Part shown: positions 13,057 through 23,300 of the stretch, one piece after another
Position numbering within the stretch: position 1 is the stretch's first letter
Layout: each line of letters starts with the position of its first letter
NCBI GenBank assembly: GCA_030789695.1
Contig: CM061136.1
Coordinates: 133,083,584 to 133,147,583, forward strand
Direction: 5' to 3'
DNA length: 64,000 nucleotides
Source: Scilla litardierei
Lineage: Eukaryota > Streptophyta > Magnoliopsida > Asparagales > Asparagaceae
Notes under the pieces: generated by a model
Seen by the model: the letters and a program-made list of their open reading frames with translations, nothing else
Database searches by the model: none
Told to the model about the DNA's origin: nothing
Translations under genes and position numbers: made by a program

Positions 13057-13305
13057 AGTGGGTGTGTGAGTGTGATGCAAATGAGTGTAGGATATGATAA
13101 AAGTACGCACACACAAACAATCAAGCAAGTAGAAATTCTAGGGTAAAAAGTAAAATTTGAGGAGTGGAGCGAAGTTACACAGCAGAGATTGGAGTTCCCT
13201 GCTTGAAATTGACCCCAACACCGCGCAATCGGACGGAGTGTGGAGCCGCGACACTTCTCTTCAGCGAAAAATCCAAAAATGGGGGGATTAGGGCTTGAGA
13301 AAGAG

Positions 13306-13341
13306 AAATGGGAGAGAGAGAAAGAGAGAGAGAGAGAGAGA
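13306..13341. repeat. (GA)n microsatellite
   Basis: GA-rich run with a few AA interruptions in the ORF2 leader of element D. Confidence 0.8.
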
Positions 13342-13498
13342 ATGATGGAGAGATGGAAGGGGTAGGTGGAGAGAGAGAGGCTAGAGGTGGAGTGGAGGTC
13401 GTGGGAGAGGTTTTCCTGCCGTTGGGAGAGCGGGGAAGACGAAACGACGGCGAAATTTGCGAGATCGGGCGAGAAAATGAACGGTCGGGGCGGGGGTT

Positions 13499-13507
13499 TA
13501 TTTATAG
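13499..13507 (-). promoter_or_regulatory. Internal TATA box before ORF2, element D
   Basis: Minus strand CTATAAATA lies 12 bp downstream of the palindrome array (13865-13519) and about 440 bp upstream of the ORF2 start at 13056. This repeats the LTR promoter layout. Confidence 0.6.
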
Positions 13508-13518
13508 GGTTTTCGTCC

Positions 13519-13865
13519 AACCTATCGGGTGAGTTGTCACCCGATCGGTTGACTATTAGGTCGAGACTTTCAGCTGAAGAGACGCTACAGGCGAAACGGT
13601 CGGTTGAAAACTCACCCGATCGGTTCGCTGCTCCACAAATTTTCCCGAGAGTTTGGTGCAGCTCACCCGGTCTGTCACCCGATCATGCTTCTTATCACCC
13701 GAGCGGTTGACCATTTCCCAAAAATTCCCGAGACTTCAGCCCCAGTTCACCCGGTCTGCCAACCGGTCTCGCATATCTTCACCCGATCGGTTCGTTGCGC
13801 GACTGATACGGCCAGCAGCTGATACATCCCAACCGATCGGTTGAGTTATCAACCGATCGGTTGGG
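13519..13865 (-). promoter_or_regulatory. Internal palindrome array before ORF2, element D
   Basis: About ten CAACCGATCGGTTG / CACCCGATCGGTTG variants, the same motif family as in D's LTRs (9092-9460, 17988-18354) although the intervening sequence differs. Together with the adjoining TATA box it looks like a second promoter for ORF2. Confidence 0.65.
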
Positions 13866-14059
13866 GCCTTGTTTTCTGCAAAAGTCCACAAATGACCTAA
13901 GTCCCTCAACAGAAGTTCTTGCGGCTGGATTTATTTATTAAAATAGATAAAATAAAGTTAAAAATAATCCTAAAAATGGAAACAAAAGTTTAGAGCATGG
14001 GTTGCCTCCCATGAAGCGCTTTTGTTTAACGTCGTTAGCTCGATGCCCGTTGATGATGT
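13866..14059 (-). other. D spacer with conserved post-protease block
   Basis: Directly after the protease stop (minus strand) comes a block containing GACGTTAAAC, GCGCTT and GGAGGCAACCC. The same block follows the last pol or pro codon in C (about 24254-24304) and E (58963-59012). No RT or integrase remains in this gap. Confidence 0.6.
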
Positions 14060-16812
14060 TCAAGGTGGGCGATACGGGTGATGCCCAAAGTCTGGCATCG
14101 CTTCAGCTTCAGAGCTGGTAGCTTTTGGTGTAGTCGGTGGCGACAAGAAAACTTGTTCGACGACTCTCCCCTTGTTGACGGGGTCCTGGGGCTTCTCCCT
14201 CATATTGGCGTCCACCGCCACTCGTTTAAGGATCCGGACCTCATCCCCGGTGAGCCCCATGGGCTCTTTGCCTTTTCTCCTCATAGGAGGAGCCTTTGGG
14301 AATCCGGGAGGGATCGTGCGTGCCTCATCCATTATCCCAGCAACATCATTCGTTTTCAGGCCTACTGGTTCTTCTGAGTCCCCCAAGCTATCGGGGGGAT
14401 TTCTTGAAAGAATTTCCCAGGAGCTTTCCTCCACAGCTCTCTCTGTTTCAAACTCCATCACGTTGCATCTTGGATCATCCGGGGGGTCGGGGTGTTTCAT
14501 TGACAACCCCAAGTCAAATTTGACTTTCTCATTGCCGACGTTAAGGGAAAGCTTCCCATTCTTCACATCGATTAATACGCCAGTAGTGGCAATGAAAGGC
14601 CATCCAAGGATAATATGGGTGTGCTTATCTTCCGGCATGTCCATCACAATGAAGTCCACAGGCACATGCATCCCTCTAACATTGACGGGGAGATCATCTA
14701 CAACCCCCACCGGGTATTTAACCGAACGGTCTGCAAGCTGTAATGTCATGCCGGTGGGCTCCAAGTTGCCCATTCCTATCCTCTTATACAGTGACAAGGG
14801 CATCAAACTGACTCTCGCTCCAAGATCGACGAGCGCACGATGTATTTTTACCTCCCCGATCGCGCAAGGGATAGAGAAGCTCCCCAGGTCTTTAAGCTTA
14901 GGAGGGTTTGCTCGCTGGATAAGAGCACTACACTCTGCCGTCAGAACGACCTTCTCCTTTCTGGACCCCTTTGTCACCAAATCCTTGAGGAATTTTGCGT
15001 AAGAGGGTATCGTCTCTATAGCTTCAAGGAAGGGTATTTGCAGGCTTAGATCTTTGACCATGGCAAAGAATTTGCCATACTTCTTGTCTATTTGGGCCTG
15101 GGCTAACCGTTGCAGAAAAGGCACAACGGGCTTGAATACCCTGAGGTTCCCTTCCTCATCCTTTTTCTTCTCCTCTTCATGGATTTCCTCCGGAGTAGTT
15201 GGCTTTCACGACGAATCACCGGCGTCATTCAATTTTTCAATCGGTCGCTCCACGACCAATGGTGCTTCCGGTTCCTTTGGTGGCACTCTTGTGGGGATTT
15301 GTGTTCCGCTCCTCAAGACGATAGCGGACATGTTCGCATGGTCATGCGTGAGTGCCAAGGTCTGATTTTCTCCCCTCAGGTTCACCTCCGGTTGTGGCGG
15401 CAATAAGTTTTGCGACCTTGAAAGATTCGCCACTTGTAACCCCAGCTGGGTTACTTGGTCCGTGAGAGCCCGGTGTCCCATTTCCAGCTTCAAATTTATC
15501 TTCTCCTGGTTGGATATATATTGAGTCAAAAGGGACTCAACCGGAGAGACGGCCCTCTGTTGGCCATATTGCTGCTGTTGCTGAACTGGTTGCTGATTTC
15601 TGGGAGCATATTACTGATATTGTTGTGGAGGCTGCTGCTGCTGAAACTGCTGCTGCTGAGGCTTAGCCGGCTAATATATCTGTTGTTGCTGCTGCTGAGG
15701 CGTCGGATATACTAGCTGCTGCTGCTGCTGATACGGTGTCCTGTAGCTAAAGTTGGGGTGGTTCCGGTTGTTCGGAGAATAGGCCGGATTGGAGTTGGTT
15801 CGTGGTGGAGAAGGCGCATTCCCCGTAGGATTGTAAAATAAAGCGCTCGCCTGGTCCACCGGGGGTGAAATGTCACCTCCCTCGAAATCCCCCTGACTTT
15901 GGATTCCACCGCAACAATCTGTTGTGCTCCGGCGCCACCGGCGCCTACCATCAAAGCAGAGATCTGGGTTGACAGTAAGTCAAACTTGCTGAATAATCGG
16001 TTGACGTCCTCGACCCTATGGATTCCCCCAGATCTAGGTGTGGCTCTCTCGTCACACCACCGCTCATTGTTTGATGCCATATTTTCCAGAATCTGCCCGG
16101 CATCTTCTTCGCTTCGGGACATAAAGGACCCTCCAGCCGCGGCGTCCATGGAAGATTTCAAATCGTCCCTCAACCCATTATAGAACAGATTTATGATCTG
16201 CCACTTGGGGAGCTCATGGTGGGGACATCTTCTCTGCATTTCCTTATATCTCGTCCAAGCTTCATGCAAGGACTCATGGCTGGCCTGGGAGAAGGAGGAG
16301 ATCTCACTCCTCAGCTTCATGGTCTTCCCTGGAGGAAAGAACTTCGTCAGAAAAGCATTCGAAAGCTTCTCCCAGGTGTTGAATGTGTTTGGGTCCTTCC
16401 CCCTAAGCCACAGTTTGGCCTTATCTATCAAAGAGAAGGGGAATAGCTTCAAGCAGATCGCCTCAGTTGTGACACCGTTTATCCGGAAGGTGTCACATTT
16501 CTCCAAGGAGGAGTCCAAATGCTCGATGGGGCTCTCCATGGGTGCCCTTGAGAATTGATCCTGCTGGATCCACGTCACCAAAGACGGCTTAAGCGCAAAG
16601 CTTTGAGCCGTAATATCAGGAGGACGGATGGCGGAGGTGGACTCGATGGATGGCATCGAGTACTCCAGCAGGGACTTGTGAGGTGGGGTGTTCTCCCCCA
16701 TGGTTTCCGGCTCTTCTCTTCTTCGCTTCTCTGCGGCAAGACGCCTTAGGGTGGCGTTTATCTCAGGATCAACGGGAATCAAGTCGTCGAGACTTCTTGA
16801 ACTCATGCGCAT
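14060..16812 (-). pseudogene. Gag-protease of element D, broken
   Basis: Gag starts at the ATG at 16812 (or 16806), about 180 bp inside the PBS. The Athila-type gag core shows SLIDKAKLWLRG, FLTKFFPP and LHEAWTRYKEM. A frameshift near 15890 joins a glutamine-rich linker, then the aspartic protease (14060-15124) with VDLGARVSLMPLSLY and IILGWPFIATTG. The active-site loop reads DLGAR where the family normally has DLGAS. Three in-frame stops (about 15671, 15612 and 15206) can each be explained by C-to-T changes of CAG, CAA or CGA. The frame ends in a basic/proline tail at 14060 instead of continuing into RT. A second frame overlapping on the plus strand is a shadow. Confidence 0.85.
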
Positions 16813-16988
16813 TAAAAACAATAAACACCCGTGAAGCGAAAAGTGGGAAAGAAACAGATAAAATAAAAAATAAAAAAATAAGAAAATAAAATAGAAATGG
16901 AAAAAGAAGAATGCGAAAATTATCGCGAGGTAGAGATGTGAGCTAGACACAAGGGTTCATGAAATCCTAAAATAACAAGCACGTTGCC

Positions 16989-17006
16989 TCCCCGGCAACG
17001 GCGCCA
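16989..17006 (-). other. Primer-binding site (tRNA-Asp), element D
   Basis: Minus strand TGGCGCCGTTGCCGGGGA lies 7 bp beyond the 5' LTR. It is complementary to the 3' end of plant tRNA-Asp, the usual primer of Athila/Tat elements. Confidence 0.9.
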
Positions 17007-17013
17007 TAAAGCT

Positions 17014-18601
17014 TGACGTCCCCCGCGTTTTCACGCGCGACCGGCGCAATGTGTGTTTGGGGGCGTGAGATTTAAATATTTGTAACCGTAAGCGCACGGT
17101 GTTGTAGTGTGGCTTGGGGGACGAACTCAGGGAGGCGTGGTTGTGCTTGTGTCAAGAAGGATCGGATTCACCCTGTGGGCGAGCTAGCCCGAATCGGATG
17201 ATGGGTTGTCACGGAAAAAGGAATGCGAGGGATAAACAATATAAAGGGAAAAACCCAGGACTTCGGTTTCCACCCTATCGTGTGATTCTCGCCGATACAT
17301 CCGACGGGTAGGATATCGATCAGAATTATGGTCTAATGGTGAGACGTTGCCTCTAAGAGTGGTACCAGCGTCCCATGGGCCCGATATTCCGGTCGGTGCC
17401 CAGGATGATGCGCCGGACTTCCCGGGTTCGGTCAGTGGGCATTCCCATGTCCATTAACACTGACCGACTCCAGGAGCACTAAGCTCGCAACGATAACTCC
17501 CAACGTCTCGTCCTGCCGCTCACGCGCGCTAGGATTCGACGTCTACGCTAAGGGCATGAGCTACGGCTAGGGAGTCAACCGCCAAGTTTATTCCCCCTTG
17601 GCCCAACGATCAAAGGTGATCTTTTTCCCACCGATGACAATAAAACACCCCGCGTAACCTGTAGATTCCTAATCCATATCGATTTCCTAGTCCTATGGAT
17701 GCATCGGGGAGGACCCACGAAGGGGTTTCCACCAAAATCCCAGATTTGGGAACTACTCACATATATTTACTAAAAAGCGATCTAAACCAAAATCGACCGT
17801 TAAAAACATAATCAAGCGATTGAAAAGCAGTAGAGCTATGCTAATAACACTATATTAAAGTTTGGTAAAGATCGGAAAACTTACAAATATCTGAAAAATT
17901 ACAGTCGTCAAGAGAGAGAAAAACAGCAAACAATAGCCACTCTCCTTTCTGGAAAACCTAGGGGTCCTATATATAGAATATGATATCGCCCGATCGGTTG
18001 AAAAGTCAACCGATCAGGTGACCTGCTTTGTTTCTTCGACAGCTCAGCACGGGACTTCACCCAGTCACATAACACGGTCGGTTGAGAGTTGAAGCTGATC
18101 GGTTGGATCTTCATGCCGTCGGGTGAACCAGTCGGTTGAGCTCTTCGTGTCTTGACTTCGGAGAATCGGCTACAGTTGAACTGATCGGGTGAAGGTCACC
18201 CAATCGGTTGGCATTCAACATCAAATTCCAGAGAGTTGGGGCGTTTGAACCGGTCTCTGAACCGACCGGTTGACTTTCCGCCCGCTTCAGCTTGTGCCCG
18301 GGTGGTGCACGCGTGCATCACCCGATCGTTTGGAAGTGACCAACCGGTCAGGTGAGGGGCTGAAAGATGCTATCTTCGTCGTTTGACACCCTGGATCACG
18401 CGTGACTCCTCCCGTTACTCCGGGGACTCATGATATCATCGTTATATGTCCCCTACGCCAATAAACTCCTGTAAAATACAAAAAACACGGAAAAGTGGAA
18501 GAAAACAAGAAAACACGAGAAAACGAATACAAGACGGCAGAAAACAACGGAAAAACACAAAAGAAAACGTGCGTGAATATATGAAATATAAACGCACGTC
18601 A
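17014..18601 (-). mobile_element. Element D 5' LTR
   Basis: 1588 bp, TGACGT...ACGTCA. Near-identical to 8117-9706 with scattered substitutions. It contains the palindrome array 17988-18354, the TATA box CTATATATAG (17967-17976) and the CGGTCAGTG/CACTGACCG inverted repeat (17429-17437 with 17458-17466). Drives the minus-strand transcript. Confidence 0.9.
17988..18354 (-). promoter_or_regulatory. Palindrome array, D 5' LTR
   Basis: Same series of CACCCGATCGGTTG / CAACCGATCGG variants as 9092-9460, several decayed by single changes (for example CCGATCAGG, CAATCGGTTG). Immediately upstream of the LTR TATA box. Confidence 0.75.
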
Positions 18602-18724
18602 CTTAGGAGTGTCGCCCACGGCTCGTTCGAGGACTTATCAGCGATGGAGGATGATCGGAAGAAGAAGGAAATCAATAGGAGCGACGAGGAGGCGAGAAGA
18701 AGAAGAATGAGCTCAACAGCACAC

Positions 18725-19088
18725 CACTCGGCCGAGTAGACCACTCACTCGATCGAGCATGAAGCCCCACTCGGCCGAACAGAACGGATACGCACACGAA
18801 GTTTTTCAGCGTATACTCGGCCGAACAAAGGAAGCCCACTCGACCGAGTGAGAAAGTTCACTCGCCTGAGTGGTACAGGGAATTCGTCCAGAGAAAGGCC
18901 CAAGTTACTGGAATTTTCAGAGATCCTGAAGAGGCCCACTCGGCCAAGCATGAATGCTCACTCGGCCAAGTAAAGAAGTCCACTCGGCTGAGCCACCCCC
19001 CGAAGACAGACCCTGAAACCCCTGAAGTTACTATTTTTCTACAGGGTTTGTCACTCGGCCGAGTGACAAGGGTCACTCGGCCGAGTGA
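18725..19088 (+). promoter_or_regulatory. CACTCGGCCGAGTG palindrome array, C 5' LTR
   Basis: Eleven sites; the last two are perfect 14-bp palindromes and the others have one to three changes (CACTCGACCGAGTG, CACTCGGCCAAG and so on). The array ends about 85 bp before the TATA-like TATTTAAA, i.e. in the U3 promoter. Confidence 0.8.
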
Positions 19089-19545
19089 CCCTCTCCGCCT
19101 GCTGTTAGGGTTGAGATTTCTGGGCTGTGCAGTGGCAGTTTGGTCACGGTTTTCTGGACGATTTTAAAGGGTATTTAAACCCAGTTTTTGTCCTAGTTTA
19201 GGAGAGACTTGAACATTAATTTTTGGACTTTCTTTTAGGATTTTGGCGGCTACTCTTTTGTGAATTCTCAGCTGAAGATCGTTGGCATCAACATTGGTTT
19301 GTCTATTCTTATTAAAAACTCAATTTTTATGCATTATTTCTCTTTTGCAATGAATTGTGCCACGATTATTGTTATTATTTTTGAGATTTGCATGATGTCT
19401 AGTGAGTAGTGCCGTCGTCCTAGGGCATAAGGATGAACCCTATGGACCATATCTCTGAATTGTGATGAATTTGTTGATTTGTTGCTAGAATTGATTAGGG
19501 TTAGGTTGTGATTGATTGATTACGGGTAGCTAGGAATTCATATCG

Positions 19546-19842
19546 ATTGGGATTTGCAAGAGATTGGATCCCAATTGGTAGGAAGACCTAGATATTCGAT
19601 TTAGATTGACAATTGGATTTCTCTAGATTTGGTTTGCAAGAGATTGGACTAAAGCTAGGATTTTTAATTGTGAATCTATACCAATATTCGTTTGCAAGAG
19701 ATTGGACGAATAAGACCCATCATAACCTAGGCTGTAGCTCAAGTTTGCACGAGAGTGGGCTCGAGATACGATTGAACAATGATGTCGTTCTTCATGCTAG
19801 CGGCTTAGGCTAGGGTTTGCACGAGAGTGGGCCCTATCCTAG
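19546..19842 (+). other. Five-hairpin RNA array in C 5' LTR leader
   Basis: Five tandem stem-loops in the transcribed leader. Each has a different lower stem (ATTGGGAT/ATCCCAAT, TTTGGT/ACTAAA, TATTCGT/ACGAATA, a CTCAAG/CTCGAG type and TAGGGT/GCCCTA) but the same tip: CAA-GAGA-TTG or CAC-GAGA-GTG, a 3-bp helix capped by a GNRA tetraloop. A TTG/G internal loop separates tip and stem. Possible packaging, dimerisation or translation element. Confidence 0.7.
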
Positions 19843-20201
19843 GTTTGCTATAGACCGGCAATAGCGCGAGAGCGTGAGCTTGGTTCTACATTAAGTTGCA
19901 ACTAGTTCACCTATATTCAAGCCTAGCAACAATGAAATTTATGAATCACAAGGATGAGAGACGGTCCGTAGTGGGGATTTCCTATCCCTAGACGCTTTTT
20001 ATTATATTGATATTTTCTTGATACTTGAACGATTGAGACTATTACTCCCAACTATTCTTGTTCTCTTGATAGCTAGGTGATTTGAGTAAGACATGGTCAT
20101 TTGTCCTCCCTGAGTTCGATACCCACTCGCCGCTACACCGTGCGCTTGCGGTAAAACTACAAGTCGTTTTTCGGGTATACATCCGGACGCGATCAAGTTT
20201 T

Positions 20202-20219
20202 TGGCGCCGTTGCCGGGGA
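20202..20219 (+). other. Primer-binding site (tRNA-Asp), element C
   Basis: TGGCGCCGTTGCCGGGGA six bases after the LTR end, complementary to the tRNA-Asp 3' end. Confidence 0.92.
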
Positions 20220-20360
20220 GGATTTTTGACGGTGTTCTATTTGGATCACCCGGTTATATCTTACTTACTTACTTTCTTTCTTTATTTTTCCCTTTTTGAC
20301 TCTATTTGCTGCCCAATTTACGTGATCTCCCAGTATTTTCCATAAGATCTTAACAGGAAC

Positions 20361-23300
20361 ATGGGGGACGCAATGTTGATGACTGAGTCTAGCCCGGGAG
20401 ATGATGATTCCTTCGCAGTCCTTCTTAAGGAACTTGTTGATGAGGTCCATACCACAGGGGCATTTGCCGTTGATATCGAGGACCCCATTGAGCAACTGTT
20501 TGCTAGCTTTGTGATGGATCAAATCTCCCCGGAAGGGACTATTGAGGGCAACATCAGAGTTGATGTGAGGGACGGGAAGTTATATTTTGAAGATAGTAGA
20601 GCGTGCATCGATGAGTACTACACTCTCGAGGAGTCCACTGGGCATGCCGAGATTCAGGTAAGTACACTCTACGACCCTCGCTCTTACATTTATGAACCCA
20701 CTGACACATCTCTTGATTTCAGGTGTAGACCGGAGCAAGACGGTGGCCCCATCGATGCCCATGCGGAGTTGTGCAGTGTCTATTCCGACGCACCGTCCTC
20801 ACCAAGAAGTGAATCTGAGCTTGCAAGCGAGAGCCCACTCCCAGAGCAGGAACTAAACCCAGACGTTGCAGAAGAAGCCAAGCTTTCACAAGGAGAGGAG
20901 GTAGAGGGTACATCGCCCCCTGAGGTAGAGCTTAAACAATTACCACCAAATCTAAGGTACGCTTTCTTGGGTAATAAATTGACCTATCTGGTTATTGTTA
21001 ATGCCCACCTAAACCATGATCAACTTGAAAGACTCTTAGATGTCCTTAGAAGTCACAATGATGTCCTTGGCTACACCATCTCTGATCTTAAAGGAATAAG
21101 CCCTAGGCTTTGCACGCATAGAATCTACTTAGAAAACACTGAAGCCACCTCCATAGAGCCTCAAAGGTGGTTGAACCCTAACATGAAGGAGGTGGTTAAG
21201 AAAGAGATTCTCAAATTACTTGAAGCCGGCATTATCTATCCTATCTCTGACAGCAGGTGGGTTAGCCATGTTCATGTCGTCCCTAAAAAGGGGGGATGAC
21301 CGTTATAAAAAACGAAAAGGGAGAGCCCATCTCTACACGCACTGTCACGGGATGGCAGATGTGTATCGATTATAGGAAATTAAATAAAGCCACCCGGAAA
21401 GACCATTACCCATTACCCTTCATTGACCAAATGCTTGAGCGCCTCGCTAAACACAAATTCTTTTACTATCTGGATGGGTATTCAGGATTCTTTCAAATCC
21501 CCTTGCATGAAGATGACTAAGAAAAGAACACTTTCACATGTCCTTATGGTACATATGCCTATCGTAGGATGCCCTTTGGACTTTGCAATGTTCCCGCCAC
21601 TTTTCAAAGGTGCATGACATCCATCTTTTCTGATTATAGTGAAAATATTATGAAAGTCTTCATGGATGATTTTTCTGTGTATGGAAGTGAGATTGATTCT
21701 TGTTTGGCTAATCTTACTAAAGTCCTTAAACGATGCCAACAAAATAACCTCACTCTTAATTGGGAAAATTGTCATTTTATGGTCACCGAGGGGATAGTTC
21801 TTGGGCACCTTGTTTCTTCTAGAGGGATCGAGGTTGATAAGGCGAAAATTAAGGTAATCAAAAATCTCCATCCTCCTATTAATGTTAAGGGCATTAGAGG
21901 CTTTCTTGGTCATGCGGGGTTTTACCGCCGCTTTATCAAGGATTTTGCCTTAATTACCTGACCTCTTACTGCCTTACTTGCTAAAGATGCTCCCTTTGTC
22001 TTTTCAGGAGAGTGCTTGCAAGCATTTAATACGTTGAAGGAAGCTCTCATTTCTACTCCCATTATACAACCGCCAGACTGGAGCCTTCCCTTTGAGCTTA
22101 TGTGTGATGCAAGTGACCAAGCAATTGGAGCGGTGCTATGACAAAGGAAGGATAAGAAGCTTCATGCAATATTCTATGCAAGCAAAACATTGAACGAAGC
22201 GCAGAAAAATTACACCACTACCGAGAAGGAGCTTCTGGCGGTTGTCTATTCCATCGAGAAGTTTCGGTCCTACCTCCTCGGATCCAAAGTTATTGTCCAT
22301 ACCGACCATGCGGCATTGAAGTATCTTCTGAGCAAAAAAGAGGCAAAGCCAAGATTGATAAGATGGATACTTTGTTGCAAGAATTTGACTTGGAAATTAG
22401 AGACAAAAAGGGAACGGACAACGTTGTGGCAGACCACTTATCTAGGCTTGTTCGTGATAAGGAGGATGAAAGCTTACCAATCGATGACACCTTTGTCGAC
22501 GAGAGGCTATTCGTCATAAGACCCGGAGAGGTGCCTTGGTATGCGGATTTTGTTAATTATTTGTCTTGTGGGATAAAACCATGCGGGATGCCCACGTAAC
22601 AGAAAAGGAGATTTATGCACGAAGTCCGAAAATATTTCTGGGAAGATCCGTATCACTTCAAGATATGCAAGAACGGTGTCATACGGAGGTGTATTCCCAA
22701 GGAGGAAGCCACGTCAATCATTTTGCATCGCCATAGTATGCCATGCGGGGGACATCATGCTGCCTCTAAAACCACCGCTAAGATATTACAATGCGGATTC
22801 TTCTGGCCAACCATGTTCAAGGATACGCATGACTTCGTCAAGAGTTGCGATAGATGCCAACAGACCGAAAATATATCCAAACGAAATGAGATGCCAATGA
22901 AGCCCATTCTAGAAATTGAGCTATTTGATTGTTGGGTAGTGGACTTCATGGGACCTTTGCAATCGAGGAAAGGTAACAAGTATATCTCATTAGCCATGGA
23001 CTACGTCTCCAAATGGTTAGAAGCCATTGCAACCCCTACCAATGATGCGAGGGTGGTATCAAAATTTTTCAAGCAAAACATCTTCCCACGCTTTGGAGTG
23101 CCTCGTACTTTGATAAGCGATGGGGGGAGCCATTTCATAGAAAAAAAATTTGAAGCCATGTTGAAAAAGTACGGGGTGAATCATAGAATTGGCATGGCAT
23201 ACCACCCTCAGACGAGTGGATAAGTGGAGGTGTCGAACCGGGAAATCAAGCAAATTCTAGAAAAAACCGTTGATAGATCAATAAAGGATTGGTCTGTAAA

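Larger units (their letters stand above)
8117..18601 (-). mobile_element. Element D: Athila-type retrotransposon with gag-pro and ORF2, no pol
   Basis: A 10.5-kb element with LTRs 8117-9706 and 17014-18601, ends TGACGT...ACGTCA, and target duplication CTTAG (8112-8116, 18602-18606). On the minus strand the order is LTR, tRNA-Asp PBS, gag, protease, a promoter-like array, ORF2, a long 3' non-coding region, PPT, LTR. Between the protease (ending 14060) and ORF2 (starting 13056) only about 1 kb remains and nothing there resembles RT, RNase H or integrase. The LTR is not alignable as a whole with that of C/E, so D is a separate family of the same lineage. Confidence 0.88.
18607..20195 (+). mobile_element. 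Element C left LTR, second part
   Basis: Continues the LTR broken by D and matches 29503-31090. In order: palindrome array (18725-19088), TATTTAAA TATA box (19172-19179), transcribed leader with five hairpins (19546-19842), the conserved ACCGTGCGCTTGCGGT block (about 20140-20155), and the end GATCA. Confidence 0.9.

Noticed and set aside
14172..15002. 276-codon plus-strand open frame
   Set aside because: It is the antisense shadow of the protease of element D, whose motifs are clear on the minus strand.
18725..19088. CRISPR-like array from regularly recurring palindromes
   Set aside because: Spacing is irregular, repeats are only 14 bp and vary, and they sit in a plant retrotransposon promoter.
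19546..19842. Simple tandem satellite of TTTGCAAGAGATTGG
   Set aside because: The units are spaced by unrelated sequence whose only rule is pairing across each unit, which fits hairpins rather than a satellite.
20202..20219. tRNA-Asp gene fragment
   Set aside because: Only 18 bp complementary to the tRNA 3' end, placed just after an LTR: a primer-binding site.
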